A stretch of 7,233 bases of DNA, from the NCBI GenBank assembly GCA_035718085.1, contig DASTHS010000026.1, positions 1 to 7,233 of the forward strand, given 5' to 3'. Below the pieces are notes generated by a model that was not told where the DNA came from, did no database searches, and worked only from the letters and a program-made list of their open reading frames with translations. Position numbers and translations under genes: made by a program. Of this stretch, positions 6,377-7,233 are shown one piece after another. How positions within the stretch are numbered: position 1 is the stretch's first letter; each line of letters begins with the position of its first letter. This DNA comes from DASTHS01 sp035718085 (GTDB taxonomy: Bacteria > Actinomycetota > Acidimicrobiia > Acidimicrobiales > Palsa-688).

Positions 6377-6436
6377 CTGCTCGTGCCCGCGCACCAGTCG
6401 GCGGAGAGGGCTCGCGCACCCTCTCCCTGCTCGTGC
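6377..6436. repeat. 10-bp direct repeat CTGCTCGTGC flanking a hairpin
   Basis: The copies at 6377-6386 and 6427-6436 are identical and exactly 50 bp apart. They bracket the stem-loop at 6403-6426. They could be a footprint of insertion or excision, or chance. Confidence 0.4.
6403..6426 (+). terminator. Hairpin, candidate terminator of the secretion cassette
   Basis: GGAGAGGG (6403-6410) pairs perfectly with CCCTCTCC (6419-6426) across an 8-base loop, about 100 bp after the last cassette stop. There is no T-run after it. Many actinobacterial terminators lack one, but this also means it could be another RNA structure. Confidence 0.35.
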
Positions 6437-6510
6437 ACGGGCCGGAGGTCGCTCCCGCATGTGGGTCTGATGACGGGTCGCCGCCGGGGGGCCTCGATAC
6501 CACCGTCTGG

Positions 6511-6516
6511 CAGTAT
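6511..6516 (+). promoter_or_regulatory. Candidate -10 box of the toxin-antitoxin operon (leaderless)
   Basis: CAGTAT keeps the A2, A5 and T6 positions of TATAAT. It ends 7 bases before the ATG at 6524, the spacing expected if the transcript begins at the start codon. No Shine-Dalgarno site precedes that ATG, and no clear -35 is seen. Confidence 0.3.
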
Positions 6517-6523
6517 GTGCGCT

Positions 6524-6781
6524 ATGGCGAAGGAGAAGGCGACGATAACCCTTGATCGCCGCAAGGCGGAGGAGGCGCGAGCCCTCGTCGGCGCCGAGTC
6601 GACATCGGCAGTGGTCGATGTCGCCCTCGACCAGCTCATCCGCCTCGAGCGCCTTCGACGCGACATCTCCGCCTACCGGGCCACGCCCCCCACCGACGAC
6701 GAGATAGCCCTGGCCGAGCTCGCCGGCGGGGGGCTCCTCGACGACGACACCGACTGGGATGCCCTCTACAGCGAACCGTGA
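6524..6781 (+). CDS. Ribbon-helix-helix antitoxin (VapB/MazE-like) of a type II toxin-antitoxin system
   Basis: The 85-residue product has a ribbon strand KATITL (5-10), helix A at about 12-21 and helix B at about 26-43 (STSAVVDVALDQLIRLERL), the fold that binds operator DNA as a dimer. Residues 58-84 are strongly acidic and end in DDDTDWDALYSEP, the type of tail that wraps over and blocks a MazF toxin. Its stop overlaps the toxin start by GTGA, so both are made together with antitoxin first. The pair probably represses its own promoter (known for the class, not shown here). An ATG three codons upstream (6515) is an alternative start. Base composition is slightly less GC-rich than the upstream operons, which would suit a mobile module. 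Confidence 0.86.
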   Translation: MAKEKATITLDRRKAEEARALVGAESTSAVVDVALDQLIRLERLRRDISAYRATPPTDDEIALAELAGGGLLDDDTDWDALYSEP

Positions 6782-7101
6782 CCGCCATCCCGCGAAGGGG
6801 TGAGGTGTGGCTCGCCGAGGTCGACAAGACCCGTCCCGTCATCGTGCTCACCCGCAATCCCATGGGCCGGTACCTCAATGCTGTGCTGGTCGCTCCGGTC
6901 ACCTCGACGGTGCGAGACGTCTCGACCGAGGTGCCCGTCGGTCCCGCCGATGGCATCCGTGTCGAATCGGTCGCCAACCTGGACAACACGCAACTCGTCG
7001 CCAGGGCCCGTCTCGTCCGGCGCGTCGGGCAGGCCACCCCCGACACGATGTCCCGTCTCTGCCGCGCGCTGGCCATCGCCGTCGACTGTGAGCCGGACTG
7101 A
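6778..7101 (+). CDS. MazF/PemK-family toxin (sequence-specific endoribonuclease)
   Basis: The 107-residue product has the normal MazF length. IPRRGEVWLAEV (4-15) is the family N-terminus. KTRPVIVLTR (17-26) contains Arg19, aligned with catalytic Arg25 of Bacillus MazF. VLVAPVTSTVRDVSTEV (36-52) contains Thr42, aligned with catalytic Thr48, and ends in the usual E-V strand. ESVANLDNTQLV (63-74) and the helix PDTMSRLCRALAIAVD (88-103) complete the fold. MazF enzymes cut mRNA or other RNA at short sequences and stop growth when the antitoxin is degraded. The GTG start overlaps the antitoxin stop by 4 bp and has no Shine-Dalgarno of its own, so it depends on coupling. All core parts look intact, so it is probably active. 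The cleavage site cannot be read from sequence. Confidence 0.93.
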   Translation: MTAIPRRGEVWLAEVDKTRPVIVLTRNPMGRYLNAVLVAPVTSTVRDVSTEVPVGPADGIRVESVANLDNTQLVARARLVRRVGQATPDTMSRLCRALAIAVDCEPD

Positions 7102-7233
7102 TCAAAGCCTGGGTCGCCTCGTGCATCACGCTGACCCGGCTGGGCTTCTCCCTGCAGGCCAACGCCGTGGGCCCGGGGTTGGTGAGGCGTCAGCGGCTCT
7201 CATCGGCGGCCGAGGCGGCTGTGGCGCGCCCTG
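7102..7233. other. Right-edge stretch with no identifiable gene
   Basis: These 132 bp contain no tRNA-like structure. One plus-strand frame is open from 7092 to the edge (reading IKAWVASCITLTRLGFSLQA and onward), but it has no ATG and no ribosome site and matches no family I know. It may be a gene remnant or simple spacer; more sequence to the right would decide. Confidence 0.4.

Larger units (their letters stand above)
6304..6523. other. Non-coding spacer between the secretion cassette and the toxin-antitoxin pair
   Basis: This 220-bp spacer has no convincing gene. It contains two small stem-loops in a row (6349-6362 and 6362-6374), a stronger 8-bp hairpin (6403-6426), and a 10-bp direct repeat on both sides of the latter. 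The antitoxin frame is open back to 6383, but that upstream part has no ribosome site and its translation does not look like protein. Confidence 0.5.

Noticed and set aside
5683..6666. Minus-strand open frames (327 and 178 codons) opposite the second secreted protein
   Set aside because: They are Arg/Gly-rich or simple mirrors with no family features, and the plus strand carries a protein with signal peptide and a motif shared with its neighbour.
6899..7162. Minus-strand 87-codon open frame opposite MazF and the right edge
   Set aside because: It is Arg-rich shadow translation overlapping a clear MazF gene, with no recognisable domain.

Overview
The window is very GC-rich with dense GC-ending codons, GTG as well as ATG starts, and several starts without a Shine-Dalgarno site. 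That suggests a high-GC actinobacterium. An Acidimicrobiia-like member is a guess from style only; nothing here fixes the taxon. Nine protein genes are supported, one of them cut by the left edge. No rRNA, tRNA, CRISPR array or insertion sequence was seen.

Region 1 (1-2495) is a small acyl-CoA metabolism locus. A FadR-type GntR regulator (minus strand, running off the left edge) is divergent from a two-gene operon: a CaiB/BaiF-type (class III) CoA-transferase, overlapped by ATGA by an enoyl-CoA hydratase/isomerase-superfamily protein. The 135-bp divergent gap holds a good promoter for the operon (TGGACA, 17 bp, TACGAT). A small palindrome sits between its two boxes, as expected for repression by the neighbouring regulator. 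The crotonase-fold protein lacks both glutamates of a classical hydratase, so its reaction is open.

Region 2 (2553-4163, minus) is a single HerA/DUF87-type ATPase, convergent with region 1 and divergent from region 3. No NurA nuclease or other partner lies next to it.

Region 3 (4329-6303, plus) is a secretion cassette. It encodes a SipW/SEC11-type signal peptidase with a Ser-His-Asp catalytic set, then a TasA/camelysin-like secreted protein with a SipW-type signal region, then a second small secreted protein. The two secreted proteins share a GTGSxAxG motif near the mature N-terminus, a cysteine pair, and the same C-terminal ending RxATxTNS. This suggests two subunits of one surface fibre or matrix processed by the dedicated peptidase. 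It is the most interesting part of the window.

Region 4 (6304-7101) has a 220-bp spacer with hairpins, then a type II toxin-antitoxin pair: a ribbon-helix-helix antitoxin overlapping a MazF/PemK endoribonuclease by GTGA. The last 132 bp hold no gene that can be identified.
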